Shown piece after piece: positions 45,131-55,974 of a DNA stretch of 64,000 nucleotides. The translations under genes and the position numbers were made by a program. Source of the stretch: Aedes albopictus (lineage: Eukaryota; Arthropoda; Insecta; Diptera; Culicidae); NCBI RefSeq assembly GCF_035046485.1, contig NC_085136.1, positions 326,334,175-326,398,174 on the forward strand, read 5' to 3'. How positions within the stretch are numbered: position 1 is the stretch's first letter; each line of letters opens with the position of its first letter. The notes under the pieces are model-generated. The model was not told the DNA's origin. It searched no databases and worked only from the letters and a program-made list of their open reading frames with translations.

Positions 45131-47114
45131 TTTATGGAATGTCTCTCCTGAATCTTGTGGAAAATCTCTCCAGAATTCTGTGGTCCAGAATACTGCCTCT
45201 AGATGGCTTTAAAGAGGTATTTTTAATTCAAAAATTGTTTGTAACGTCTAAACATTCTAAGAAGTTTTTGATCTTTCATATAATCATTATTTGGATGTTG
45301 TCAAAACCCCTCTAAATGCCTAAAAAATGTAAAATAATTCACTGAAAACCTCAGTCCTGAAAGGGATAAGCACGGTGCCTATAATGAACGGTTGAGCCAG
45401 GGTGGCTGAAGTGAACGAACCAACGGACGTACGAACGAACGAACGATCAACAGGCGACCAACAACGAGTGAATGAGTTTTGCTTCGAATGATCGTCGTCG
45501 TGGTCGGTGGTTACGACGACTCTTCCACTGCGAGAGGCAACTCAGGCAAGCCCGCCTGAAACTTGTTTCCATTCCATCCAACCCGACGCGCGGAGATCAG
45601 AGTTTAGTTAAGTTTGCGCGTTCGGCTACAACAGATGTGTAAGAAGTGCCGTGCTCCGTCGAGTTCCCGAGACTCCGTGTGTTCAACCTGAGAGCCTCCC
45701 CGTGGCCGGGAGTGGCTCTGTGCTAGAGGTGTGTAGAGGTGCTGGAGAAGAGTGTTATGCTGCTCTGCGGCTGCCATATATGAAGAGAAAGAAGATAAAG
45801 CCCATAAGAAGAAATAAAAATAAAATTATACGGCGCGGGGTGCGACTGCCGGTATGCGGATAGGAGCGGTTCAACACTGAGCGGAGCCTGCTGACGGAGA
45901 TCGGTGCGTATACGGTAACTCTACGGTTTCTTTTTCACTGGTCTCTCTTGCTGTGCGCTGTGTGTTTGGTCGGTGGTCGGTGGTTGCTCTGCTGCTGCTG
46001 CTGCTGCTGGCTGCGGCAACTCCAACTACCTTCCCAGAGCCCAATCATCCAAAGCTGTCGTCGTCGTCGTTGTCGTCGTCGTAGTAGCGACGATGACGAC
46101 GGGTTGAACTGTGTGTGATGTGGTATGGTATTACCTGTTAGCTGGTGGCAAGTGACACGTTTAAGAAAATTCTCCCATTAGCCTATTGGATTTGAATATT
46201 CAAAATCTGGTTGGAAAATGGCCTTATTTCGGTGGAATGCAGTGCGGGAAGGTGACCCTAGTGGAAGTGAAGTGTTTGCGCGTTGCGCATTGTTACGAAT
46301 CTTGCTGGGGCGTTGAATATCTCGGAATTGATTTTTCATACGTGACAACGGAGCCCCACAGCAGCCCAGGAAGAGAAAGTTGCCCTCTCGAAGGCAGTGA
46401 TTCAGTGATGCGGAATGCCAAACAGATAGAATTCACATTCTCAGTGATCGATTTCCGAATGTTTAAAGTTGTGCCAAAATTTGCATTGTGATTCATATAT
46501 AGGAAACTCCAAGTGTAAAGTGATGTACGAAGCAAAACTGCAAACGCAACACCGAAGATGAAGAAGAAACCAATCGAAAAAAAAATATCGCCGAAGAGAT
46601 ATTAAATAGGCCAGTGACTTTGCTTAAGCACACTAATGTATGTATAGTAGAGTAACACACGTACGGGTCCGGTCCGGTCACATCGATATACCAGTTTGAA
46701 AGGAATTCCTCATGCTTACACACGGAGGCTGCTGAAAAAAGGTAGGTTTAAGTATTCATATGTGTTCACCCAGTCAGTCAGCAGCGAAGTGAGTAAGCCA
46801 GCGTAGAGCCCCACTGAAGCGAGTGGAAATAATCATATTCGGCGTAGTGTTGCACAGTGGTCCCGAATTGAAAATATCCGGAAAAAATACTGAAGATCTA
46901 CGTGCCTTATAACGGTGAAAAAATGATGAACTAGAACACTACAAATGTGCAATAAAATGAAACATCGCCAATTAACAAAATAAAACAAAAAAAACTGTTG
47001 AGTGCCAAAAAATAGAAACACCACAAATCAACTTTTTTCATATCGGCCACAAGTTGGGCGCAACAAAACAAAAATAAAATAGAACCCTACAAATGCCCAA
47101 CAGAATCAAACATA
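45131..47114. promoter_or_regulatory. Non-repetitive 2-kb island between the inverted arrays, promoter/5'-UTR-like
   Basis: Unique sequence with CG-containing triplet runs: CTG repeats near 45990-46010 and TCGTCGTCG near 46056-46082. Initiator-like sites are GATCAGAGTTTAG (45596) and CAGTCAGTCAG (46770). Possible plus-strand donors are GTGCGT at 45904 and GTAGGT after AAAAAAG at 46742. AATAAAAT strings follow near 46950-47080. The frames 45651-45863 and 46186-46491 have no recognisable domain. The texture resembles the leader exon of a regulated insect gene; function unproven. Confidence 0.35.
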
Positions 47115-50100
47115 TTTCTGACGAGAATTTTCAAACAGTTCTGATGAAAATTCTCCTCCTAGTTCCTACAAAAATCCTTTCGAAATACCGATGAGAATCC
47201 TAGTAGGATTTTGGAGTCCTCTCAGGATTATATCAAAAATCCTACCAGGATTTTGACCACCAACTTCGCAGGATTCTGACCAGAACACTCCATTAATCAT
47301 GTCAAAAATCCACTCAGGATTCTGCCGAGAATCCTCTAAGGAATTTGACCAAAATCCTCTCAGGATTTCGACGAGCATCCACTCAGGATTCTGCCGAGAA
47401 TCCTTTAAGGATACTGACAAGAATCCTCTCAGGATTCTGACGAGAATCCTCTCAGGATTCTGACGAGAATCCTCTCAGGATTCTGAGGAGAATCCTCTCC
47501 GGATTCTGAGGAGAATCCTCTCCGGATTCTGAGGAGAATCCTCTCCGGATTCTGACGAGAATCCTCTCAGGATTCTGACGAGAATCCTCTCAGGATTCTG
47601 ACGAGAATCCTCTCAGGATTCTGACGCGAATCCTCTCAGGATTCTGACGAAAATCCTCTCAGGATTCTGACGAGAATCCTCTCAGGATTCTGACGAGAAT
47701 CCTCTCAGGATTCTGACGAGAATCCTCTCAGGATTCTGACGAGAATCCTCTCAGGGTTCTGACGAGAATCCTCTCAGGATTCTGACGAGAATCCTCTCAG
47801 GATTCTGACGAGAATCCTCTCAGGATTCTGACGAGAACCCTCTCAGGATTCTGACGAGAATCCTTTCAGAATCCTCTCAGGATTCTGACAAGAATCCTCT
47901 CAGGATTCTAACGAGAATCCTCTCAGGATTCTGACGAGAATCCTCTCAGAATTCTGACGAGAATCCTCTCAGGATTCTGACGAGAATCCTCTCAGGATTC
48001 TGACGAGAATCCTCTCAGGATTCTGACGAGAATCTTCTCAGGATTCTGACGAGAATCCTCTCAGGATTCTGACGAGAATCCTCTCAGGATTCTGACGAGA
48101 ATCCTCTCAGGATTCTGACGAGAATCCTCTCAGGATTCTGACGAGAATCCTCTCAGGATTCTGACGAGAATCCTCTCAGGATTCTGACGAGAATCCTCTC
48201 AGAATTCTGACGAGAATCCTCTCAGGATTCTAACGAGAATCCTCTCAGGATTCTGACGAGAATCCTCTCAGGATTCTGACGAGAATCCTCTCAGGATTCT
48301 GACGAGAATCCTCTCAGGATTCTGACGAGAATCCTCTCAGGATTCTGACGAGAATCCTCTCAGGATTCTGACGAGAATCCTCTCAGGATTCTGTCGAGAA
48401 TCCTCTCAGGATTCTGACGAGAATCCTCTCAGGATTCTGACGAGAATCCTCTCAGGATTCTGACGAGAATCCTCTCAGGATTCTGACGAGAATCCTCTCA
48501 GGATTCTGACGAGAATCCTCTCAGGATTCTGACGAGAATCCTCTCAGGATTCTGACGAGAATCCTCTCAGGATTCTGACGAGAATCCTCTCAGGATTCTG
48601 ACGAAAATCCTCTCAGGATTCTGACGAGAATCCTCTCAGGATTCTGACGAAAATCCTCTCAGGATTCTGACGAGAATCCTCTCAGGATTCTGACGAGAAT
48701 CCTCTCAGAATTCTGACGAGAATCCTCTCAGGATTCTGACGAGAATCCTCTCAGGATTCTGACGAGAATCCTCTCAGGATTCTGACGAGAATCCTCTCAG
48801 GATTCTGACGAGAATCCTCTCAGGATTCTGACGAGAATCCTTTCAGGATCCTGATGTGAATCCTCTCAGGATTCTGACGAGAATCCTCTCAGGTTTCTAA
48901 CGAGAATCCTCTCAGGGTTCTGACGAGAATCCTCTCAGGATTCTGACGAGAATCCTCTCAGGATTCTGACGAGAATCCTCTCAGCATTCTGTCGAGAATC
49001 CTCTCAGGATTCTGTCGAGAATCCTCTCAGGATTCTGTCGAGAATCCTCTCTGGATTCTGTCGAGAACCCTCTCAGGATTCTGTCGAGAATCCTCTCATG
49101 ATTCTGTCGAGAATACTCTCAGGATTCTGTCGAAAATCCTCTCAGGATTCTGTCGAGAATCCTCTCAGCATTCTGTCGAGAATCCTCTCAGGATTCTGTC
49201 GAGAACCCTCTCAGGATTCTGTCGAGAATCCTCTCATGATTCTGTCGAGAATACTCTCAGGATTCTGTCGAAAATCCTCTCAGGATTCTGACGAGAATCC
49301 TCTCAGGATTCTGTCGAGAATCCTTTCAGGATTCTGTCGAGAATCCTTTCAGGATTCTGTTGAGATTCTTCTCAGGGTTCTGTTGAGAATCCTCTCAGGA
49401 TTCTGTCGAGAATCCTCTCAGTATTCTGCCGAGAATCCTCTCAGGATTCTGACGAGAATCCTCTCTGGATTCTGACGAGAATCCTCTCAGGATTCTGGAG
49501 AGAATCTTCTCAGGATTCTGACAAGAAATTTCTCAGGATTCTGTCTAAATCCTCTCAGGATACTGTCGAGAATCCTCTCAGGATTCTGCCGAGAATACTC
49601 TCAGAATTCTGACGAGAATCCTCTCAGGATTCTGATGAGAATCCTCTCAGGATTCTGACGAGACTCTAAGGATTCTGACGAGAATCCTCATAGGATTCTG
49701 TCGAGAATCCTCTCAGGAATCCTTCTGTCGGAAATCCTCTCAGGATACTGACAAGAATCCCCATAGAATTTTGTCGAAACTCCTCACAGGATTTTCTCGA
49801 AAATCCTCTCAAGATTCTATCGAAAATCCTCTCAGGATTCTGTCGAGAACCCTCTCGGGTTTCTATCGATAATCCTTCCAGGATTCTGACGAGAATCCTC
49901 TCAGGATTCTGAGCAGAATCCTCTCAGGATTCTGAGCAGAATTCTCTCAGGATTCTGTCGAGAATCCTCTCAGGATTTTGACGAGAATCCTCTCGGGATT
50001 CTGACGAGAACCCTCTCGGGTTTCTATCGATAATCCTTCCAGGATTCTGACGAGAATCCTCTCAGGATTCTGAGCAGAATCCTCTCAGGATTCTGAGCAG

Positions 50101-51106
50101 AATTCTCTCAGGATTCTGTCGAGAATCCTCTCAGGATTCTGAGCAGAATCCTCTCAGGATTCTGTCGAGAATCCTCTCAGGATTCTGTCGAGAATCCTCT
50201 CAGGATTCTGTCGAGAATCCTCTCAGGATTCTGTCGAGAATCCTCTCAGGATTCTGTCGAGAATCCTCTCAGGATTCTGTCGAGAATCCTCTCAGGATTC
50301 TGGCGAGAATCCTCTCAGGATTCTGAGCAGAATCCTCTCAGGATTCTGACGAGAATCCTCTCAGGATTCTGACGAGAATCCTCTCAGGATTCTGGCGATA
50401 ATCCTCTCAGGATTTTGACGAGAATCCTCTCGGGATTCTGACGAGAACCCTCTCGGGATTCTGACGAGAACCCTCTCGGGTTTCTATCGATAATCCTCCC
50501 AGGATTCTGACGAGAATCCTCTCAGGATTCTGAGCAGAATCCTCTCAGGATTCTGAGCAGAATTCTCTCAGGATTCTGTCGAGAATCCTCTCAGGATTCT
50601 GAGCAGAATCCTCTCAGGATTCTGACGAGAATCCTCTCAGGATTCTGACGAGAATCCTCTCAGGATTCTGGCGATAATCCTCTCAGGATTTTGACGAGAA
50701 TCCTCTCGGGATTCTGACGAGAACCCTCTCGGGTTTCTATCGATAATCCTTCCAGGATTCTGACGAGAATCCTCTCAGGATTCTGAGCAGAATCCTCTCA
50801 GGATTCTGAGCAGAATTCTCTCAGGATTCTGTCGAGAATCCTCTCAGGATTTTGACCAGAATTTACTCAGGATTATGAGCATAATTTTCTCAAAATTATG
50901 AGCAGAATCCTCTCGGCATTCTGAGGAGAATCCTCTCAGGATTCTGCGCAAAATCCTCTCAGGATTCTGAGCAGAATCCTCTCAGGATTCTGAGCAGAAT
51001 CATCTCAGGATTCTGACGAGAATTCTTTCAGTATTCTAACCAGAATACTCTCAGGATTCTGACAAGAATCTTCTCAGGATTCTGTCGAGAATCCTCTCAA
51101 GATTTT
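47115..51106 (-). repeat. Array 2: 4.0 kb of the same 23-bp minisatellite in opposite orientation
   Basis: The unit on the plus strand is AGAATCCTCTCAGGATTCT plus GACG, the inverted complement of the array-1 GAGAG subtype. The GACG block is highly uniform 47540-48990; a GTCG-rich block follows to 49380, then mixed GAGCAG, GTCG and GACG units. Marker TATCGATAATCC recurs at 49864, 50025, 50485 and 50738, with spacings 161, 460 and 253 bp, all multiples of 23. The 125-codon frame at 49098-49475 is a repeat artefact. A remnant continues at 51336-51428 after a SINE. Confidence 0.96.
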
Positions 51107-51335
51107 TTTAAAAAAGACGCGGACACCGTCTTCAGCCAGAGGCTGTACAGACTGAACTTTAACTTAACACTAGACAAGGGACAAACACGGAGCATGCACC
51201 AGTGGATACGGAGACGAAACTATTCTCACGAAAAGTTTCATTGCCCGGAGCGGGAATCGAACCCTCACCCCACAGCATGGTGCGATTAGAAGCTTGGTGA
51301 CCCTAACCGCACGGCTACGAGGCTCCACCAATTTT
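51107..51335 (-). mobile_element. tRNA-derived SINE inserted in array 2
   Basis: On the minus strand a tRNA-like head starts near 51329 (GAGCCTCGTAGCCGTGCGG, A-box-like), with B box GGGTTCGATTCCCG near 51259. A body ending in GACGGTGTCCGCGTC is followed by an A/T run at 51107-51113. 23-bp units lie on both sides. A different family from the SINE at 1720. Confidence 0.75.
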
Positions 51336-51428
51336 GTCGAGAATCCTCTCAGGATTTTGACCAGATTCCTCTCATGATTCTGAAGATAATTCTCTCGGGA
51401 TTCTGAAGAGAATCCTCTCAGGATTAGG
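51336..51428 (-). repeat. Distal remnant of array 2
   Basis: Four to five eroded 23-bp units beyond the SINE. Confidence 0.8.
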
Positions 51429-51429
51429 G

Positions 51430-52015
51430 AACCAATTGCAATTAATTTCAACGTTTTTCACAATTGATCAGGTATATACAGTTTCTGACATCTTTTCCAA
51501 AACCTGAACCACTGTGCGTCACCGTCGTCTTGTATATATCTTAGGAGGCATCGAACCACAAACCAACACCACCGCAGATGGTTGCTGAGATGTTGTTTTC
51601 CGCGTCTCTTTTTTACTCGGTTGTACGGCGCTGTGGCGAGTAGAGCTATGGCAGCAGCAGCAGCTCGCTCAAAGATCCATGACCCTTCGAGCGCATCCAA
51701 GTAGTCGGCGGTGGCGCGATGGCAGCACCATGCGCCAAGCGACAAGGTCATTGATTTAATCATCTCTGACACCGAAGTTCACCGTTATCAAAGCGTGAAA
51801 CACCTCGCCTCATCCTCATTTTCACGGCCAAACACCTACTAGGTACGGCGTGACCTGCAACATACGTGCAGTAGCGCCTACTATACTACGGCCGCAGCAG
51901 CGTGTTGTTCAACCTTCGCAACCGTTACAAAGTCTTCGCCGAGTACCGTCAGGCGGTGTTGGTTTAGGCCAAACATCAAACGATTGTATGTCTCTCTCTA
52001 AAATCTAGCATAAGC
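51430..52015. other. Segment without a recognised gene
   Basis: A 104-codon minus-strand frame (51458-51772) contains no known motif; an Ala run comes from a CAG repeat at 51652-51665. Not called as a gene. Confidence 0.35.
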
Positions 52016-52278
52016 TTATCCAAGACCATGCTAAGGGTGACGGGTTCGATTTTTGGTTGGTCCAGGAGTATCTCGTTAAGGACATTTCCTTAACATCCTT
52101 GCGAACAGCGTACCTTCGTGCCAGTCACACACTATATACAAATGCAAAATGGTCATTGGCAGAGGTAGTTCTCAATTAATTAATGAGGAAATGCTGATAG
52201 ACTACCAACCTGAGAAGCAGGCTTTGTACTAAGATAGTTAGAACACTATGCTAAGAACAGAGAGTCACCCCAACTGAC
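52016..52278 (+). mobile_element. Diverged SINE, same family as the copy at 1720-1989
   Basis: CCATGCTAAGGGTGACGGGT, ATGCAAAATGGTCATTGGCA and GAGAAGCAGGCTTTG are in the same order and spacing. The 5' head is truncated or eroded and the AAG tail is missing. Confidence 0.78.
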
Positions 52279-52279
52279 G

Positions 52280-52935
52280 GTAGCTTACACATCAGAAAAA
52301 AAAACTGAACCGTGCGAGGGGTGCCCTCTAGAGTCACTGACACTTGTCGCGTTCGTCGTACGGTTCGGAGCGATTGGTTGTTGTGTTGTAGGTTCCCACA
52401 CGTCCGACCATGCGAGTGTTGAGGGCAACAACAGCAGCAGCAATAAAGCAAATAAACAAATTATCATGGGAACCAGAAAGCTTTTCCCCGAAAGCAACAA
52501 CAGCAACTCGTCGTGTAGGTACACACATGTCGATGCCCACTCCTGATAGACGGACAATCTACACTACACAGACCGCCACCGTAAATGCACGCTGCTGTTA
52601 TGCAATGTGGGTGCCCCTTTTTTTCTCTGCATCACACGGGAAAGCCGCTTAGAGCACGTATCTAGGTTGCACGCCAAATTAGGGTTCGCCAGCGGCCAGC
52701 AGCAGCGCGAATACGGGGAATTGTTTGTTGACTCTTTTTTGCCGCTACCGCTGTTACTGCGTGGCATAAATGGTAATCGGGCAAAGAACTTCAGATAAAT
52801 GTCGAATCGAAACAAAATGTTTTTTAAACTGTCGCTGTTTATCGCAAAGTTGGCATATATTCTGGTAGTTATGATACTTTTACGCTTGCAACTGTCTACA
52901 CAAAAAAAGCAGACTTGATACTAATCAAATGCCCA
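52280..52935. other. Intergenic segment
   Basis: GC-moderate with CAG/AAC triplets on the plus strand near 52428-52445. The overlapping frames on both strands have no domains. Confidence 0.3.
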
Positions 52936-52939
52936 GACC

Positions 52940-53045
52940 ATATTTATTGAAGCGAGGGTGCCCAGCAAGATCAAGCTGGGGATTTGATTCCCGGACGGTC
53001 TAGAAACTGTTCAGAATATTGAAAGGAAGCCAAGAAAATTTATTT
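52940..53045 (+). mobile_element. SINE relic (head only)
   Basis: GGGTGCCCAGCAAGATCAAG followed by TTTGATTCCCGGACGGTCTA matches the B-box area of the SINE family seen at 1720. Confidence 0.45.
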
Positions 53046-53149
53046 AGGACACAAAGAGAGTATGAGGTCGGTTAGTAATGAGCATCGAGGAGTCAGGGAG
53101 CGATGGGACTCTACAAAAAGGAACAGAAAAGATCATTAACAAGGTTGCT

Positions 53150-53390
53150 AAGGAAGAGTAAGGTAGGTAGAAGGAGGTGACCGTGCCTCTGGAGCCGACC
53201 AACTGATACCTGGAGGTAGGGCCCCTCTATTCTCTACATGAATCCCTACCATTCTTCCGTTGAACACCTCTAAAAACCAACCTTGAGCTCCTCCTGTATA
53301 CCTCTCAATACCTTAAAACCTTTTCCAAATTTACTGGAGAGACTTTTAATTAGAGGGCACGAAATGTTGCTAATTGTTAATTTGTGAAAA
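53150..53390. other. Decayed CCTCTCAA-type sequence
   Basis: No gene; weak short-repeat texture that continues to about 53880 after the tRNA-like unit. Confidence 0.3.
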
Positions 53391-53393
53391 AAA

Positions 53394-53475
53394 CGCATGC
53401 TGGTGGGATTCGAACCCATAACTCCGTATTCGCTAGACCGGCGCTTTAACAAACTGAGCCAAAGGACATGTAACG
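53394..53475 (-). ncRNA. tRNA-like pseudogene with Pol III-type terminator
   Basis: On the minus strand TTTGGCTCAGTTTGTTAAAG is a good A box, GGGTTCGAATCCC a good B box and T-loop, and an anticodon-like loop CTAGCGA (would-be AGC) lies between. A T7 run follows within 15 bases. The anticodon stem pairs only about 3 bp and the acceptor stem about 5 of 7, so it is probably a pseudogene or SINE head and not a working tRNA. Confidence 0.45.
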
Positions 53476-53921
53476 ATTCCGCGGAATAGATAGACAAACT
53501 GACTTTTAAAATTTACCTCAAAACCCCCCAAAACTTCCTTTATTTCCTCTCAAATCATCATTGAGTTCACTTTAAACTTGCCTTAACCCTCATTCTGCAT
53601 TAGGGTTATTTTTGACCCAAATCGTACACTACGCCAGTGAGCTACTCTCTACTTGTTACAATTGAAAAGTTTGAAAGACCCCTTATAGAAACGCCTTAAA
53701 CCACTCTCAACTCTTTCAACTTCATCTGAGGAGTTTTAAATAACTTTTTGATCTTTCTCAAACACCCTTGAAATTCCGTTATTCTCCCTTCGGAAACGCC
53801 CTCTTGTTGCATTTCGAAATCTCATTCTCATCTCATCTAAACCCTTCTTTTCCTTAACGCTGCTTGTCTCTCCTTTAAACATTACTAAAATTTTCCTGGT
53901 GAAACTGGAAGCATTTCCTCA

Positions 53922-54236
53922 TTTTTTTGGTTTTCGAATTTTTATTAAATAACGAAGCAATACATATTTTCAAAATCGGTTTTCGTACACATGTAGAGTA
54001 TGGATCAAGGTATCTTCTGATTTTTTTTTTGAGGTGGAAAATGTTTCCCATTTCTGCAGAAACCTTTTTTTTTGTGAAATTTTGTTCAAAAATGGTTTCC
54101 GCAAAAACAAAAAAAACATTTTCCACCACGAAAAAAATTCAGGAGACACCCTGATCCATACACTACATGTGCACGAAAACCAATTTTGAAAATATTGCTT
54201 CGTTATTTTATAAAAAAAAAAGTCAGAAACCAAAAG
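53922..54236. mobile_element. Near-palindromic foldback MITE
   Basis: The left arm 53922-54060 and right arm 54090-54236 are inverted complements; for example TAACGAAGCAATACATATTT at 53950 pairs with AAAATATTGCTTCGTTA at 54190. The pairing causes similar frames on both strands (53875-54129, 53927-54154, 53970-54233), which are not genes. Confidence 0.8.
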
Positions 54237-54259
54237 CTGAGGAACTGAAATCTCGCTTC

Positions 54260-55965
54260 ATCAGTGCTTCAGAACTTTAGGGGCACAAATCTCAAGAAGC
54301 AAGCTTCAAACAACAGCGCATTTTTTATTTTGTTCTTGCTCACTTGTAATAAGCTTCTGGAGCTCCTGGAATCCTAGGACGAACCCCTGAAGGAATTCTA
54401 CCAGAAATCCTTGGAAGAGCAATCTTAGAATAATCCCTGAAAAATCTCAAGAGGATTCCCTTTTAAAATCCCGAAGGAATCCCTTAAGGAATCCCGGAAG
54501 AGATCTCTCAAAGAATCCTAGAGGAATTTCGGCAGGAATCTCACGAGAACCCTGAAGGAATCAGTAAAAGTATACCTGGAGAAATCCCACGAGGAATTCA
54601 TTCATATGTCAAGGGAGGCAAGCCAAAAGGAATCCCTGCACACTCAATTTTGAATACAGTGTTCGGTGATTTTTTGAAGAAAATAGATCGGATGAATACA
54701 GCTCTAAAGGATTGTTTACCTTTTGTACTCGTTTTTATTAGTTGGTGTACTGATCCTCAGTAGAATTGATTTGTGAAAATACCGCAATCGTAGAATCCCA
54801 GGGAAAATCCCGGAAGGAACCCTTAAGGTGAATCATCAATAAATCCCATTGTAATTTGCATTCAAACTTTAAAGGCACAAATCTGATGAACGAAGCATCA
54901 AACCAAGCCGCACTTGTTTATCCTAGCTCTGTTCACTTGTCTAAAGAGGCAGCTTTTCCAAATCGAGAGCATTTATTTACGCTAGTTTTCAAGATTGATG
55001 CTCTTGAAAACATGAGAAGGGGACCAAGTCGGCCATTGTGGCAGCCATATTTGTATTCTCTGATGGTTCTCTATAAATAAATCCCAGATGCAATCCTCAA
55101 AAGAATCCTAGCAGGAATCCCTAGAAGAATTCCTGAAGAGACCATTGAAAAAATCTTGGGAGGAATCCCTAAAGAAACCCCAGGATGAACCCTTGAAAAA
55201 AAAATCCTGAATGAAACTCGGGAGAAATCTCTATAGAAACCCCAATAACCTCGTGAGAAATCAGCGAAGGAAGTCTGGGAGGAATTCACAAAGATATAGC
55301 CGAATTCCTGATGCAATCTCGGGAAAAATCCATGAAAGAATCCTGAAAATCCCGGTAGAAATCCCAAAAAAAATCCAGGAATGAAGGGATGAAAAAATCC
55401 CGGGAGGAATCTTTGATGGAATCCCGGAAGAACTTCCTGAACGAATCCCGAGAGAAATTCTTAATGGACTCCCGGGATGAATCAATGAGAGAATCCCGGG
55501 AGAAATTTCTACGGAAAAGAGGTAGAAAAGAGGTTTAGAGGCACAAATCTAATGTACGAAGCATCGAACCAAGCCGCACTTGTCTATCCTAGCTCTGTTC
55601 ACTTGTCTAAAGAAGCAGCTTTTCCAAACCGGGAGCATAATCCGGGAAAAATTCCAGAATTTACTGGTTGAATCCCTGGAGAAATCAATGAAGAAATTCC
55701 GGGAGGAATATCTGAAGTAATCCTTGGTGGAATCCCTTAAGAAACCCTTGACGGAAACCCTTGAGACATTTTCAGAAAAATCCCGGGAGACAACCATGAA
55801 GGAATATCTGATGGAAGCCCTGGGAGAATCCTGAAAAGAATCCCAGAAGGGATCCTACAAAAAAATAAATCTGGACTAATCGCGGGAGGAACATCTTTTG
55901 GAATACCGATAGGAACCCCTGAAAGAATCCCGGGTAGAATTCCGGAGAAGCATATCACTCCGGCA
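54260..55965. repeat. Decayed GGAATCCCGGGA-type repeats with three copies of a ~100-bp unit
   Basis: Mostly eroded AATCCCGGGAGAAATC-like blocks. Embedded are three related copies of a ~100-bp segment beginning AGGCACAAATCT: about 54280-54360 (diverged), 54870-54985 and 55530-55640. The last two are about 90% alike and share ACCAAGCCGCACTTGT and TATCCTAGCTCTGTTCACTT. Frames here are repeat-derived. Confidence 0.65.
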
Positions 55966-55974
55966 GCTACCATC

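Noticed and set aside
46186..46491. 101-codon frame in the island between arrays
   Set aside because: Starts at a non-ATG codon, has no domain, and a minus-strand frame overlaps it; left as uncharacterised leader-like sequence.
40260..51106. CRISPR-like repeat arrays
   Set aside because: Repeats are head-to-tail without unique spacers, the genome is eukaryotic and no cas genes exist.
51458..51772. 104-codon minus-strand frame
   Set aside because: No recognisable motif; the Ala run comes from a CAG repeat, and there is no splice or promoter context.
53922..54236. Pairs of similar small proteins on opposite strands
   Set aside because: Caused by the palindromic structure of a MITE.
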